64,000 bases of DNA from Rhabdophis nuchalis (taxonomy: Eukaryota; Chordata; Lepidosauria; Squamata; Natricidae): contig CM077643.1 of assembly GCA_039707465.1 (NCBI GenBank), positions 45,326,605 through 45,390,604 on the forward strand, written 5' to 3'. Every line of letters begins with the position of its first letter. The first letter of the stretch is position 1. The notes beneath the pieces were generated by a model, which made no database searches, was not told the origin of the DNA, and saw only the letters and a list, made by a program, of their open reading frames with translations. Below, one piece after another: positions 63,776 to 64,000 of the stretch. Both the position numbers and the translations under genes were made by a program.

Positions 63776-64000
63776 TTTCTCCACAATGTTCTATTCCTAA
63801 CCTGGTCTTTCAAGTCCCAGCAACTGAATCCCTCTAGCTTTCTGCTGGTTGTCCTCTTGTTACTTTTCCTTCCACCTTTCCCAACAAGAAAGCCTTCTCC
63901 AGAAAGCTAGATTTCCACACATTGTGTCCCAAGTAAGATCATTTGACAGATGATTAATCTATCCCAACTTGTGTGAGGAGCTCTTTGACCAGCTCTTGAG
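63776..64000 (-). mobile_element. Possible RTE-type LINE fragment at window edge
   Basis: GCTGGTTGTCCTCTTGTTAC and CACATTGTGTCCCAAGTAAG resemble antisense RTE-like sequence also suspected at 32930. Weak call. Confidence 0.35.

Overview
This window reads as non-coding DNA from a squamate reptile, most likely a snake. I see no credible host exon, tRNA, rRNA or CRISPR array. The main evidence is the repeat mix: CR1 LINEs whose 3' ends carry AATAC/AATAG-type runs, L2 LINEs ending in a CCGCCCTGGGTCC...GGGCGG hairpin, antisense tRNA-derived SINEs of the Sauria-SINE kind, BovB and L1 remnants, many short hAT transposons, and a large GATA array of the Bkm type known from snakes. This is inference from families I recognise by eye; no database was searched.

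Layout. 1-2310: an L2-type tail split by a hAT element that itself carries an L2 LINE. 2311-5759: an L1 endonuclease relic, then a long reverse-strand L2 whose ORF2 is nearly open, then a CR1 3' end with a pentanucleotide array. 5760-12350: hAT copies, antisense SINEs and a sense CR1. 12351-13810: a solo LTR, a GC-rich island and a relic of an R4/Dong-like LINE with a CCHC motif and restriction-like endonuclease region. 14.9-20 kb: hAT elements, palindromic MITEs and a MITE-split inverted repeat. 20.4-24.5 kb: LTR material, a rearranged CR1, a second solo LTR, and a CR1 split by a 1.5 kb hAT derivative. 24.8-39 kb: BovB, CR1, L2 and hAT pieces, several nested. 40566-44810: a hAT holding a TA-flanked MITE holding an essentially full-length L2. 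45-52.3 kb: SINEs, hAT-B copies, nested L2 tails, a 1.7 kb repeat-poor stretch and an internally deleted LINE. 52.6-64 kb: the GATA block, trinucleotide arrays, an L1 3' end, L2 and CR1 pieces, two hAT-A copies and a perfect 135 bp palindrome.

How the parts relate. Every recognisable protein-coding stretch belongs to a retrotransposon and all are broken. LINE enzymes (APE or restriction-like endonuclease plus reverse transcriptase) would have mobilised themselves and, through shared 3' tails, the SINEs. The short hAT elements encode nothing and must have used a transposase from elsewhere. Their 8 bp target duplications are well preserved (14 perfect by my reading), which gives a relative insertion order at several nests. 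The most useful observation is that the target duplications split the hAT families into two groups: those with CAACC-type ends all have a central TA, while the CAGTGGTGGG family mostly fits nTnnnnAn.

Family labels used here (hAT-A to hAT-E, MITE-P, L2-A to L2-C) are mine. I found no previously undescribed biological system that I can defend; the best leads are transposon-borne microsatellites, YY1-like motifs carried by transposons, and the repeat-poor blocks at 39.4-40.5, 49.7-51.4 and 58.0-58.9 kb that may hold regulatory DNA.
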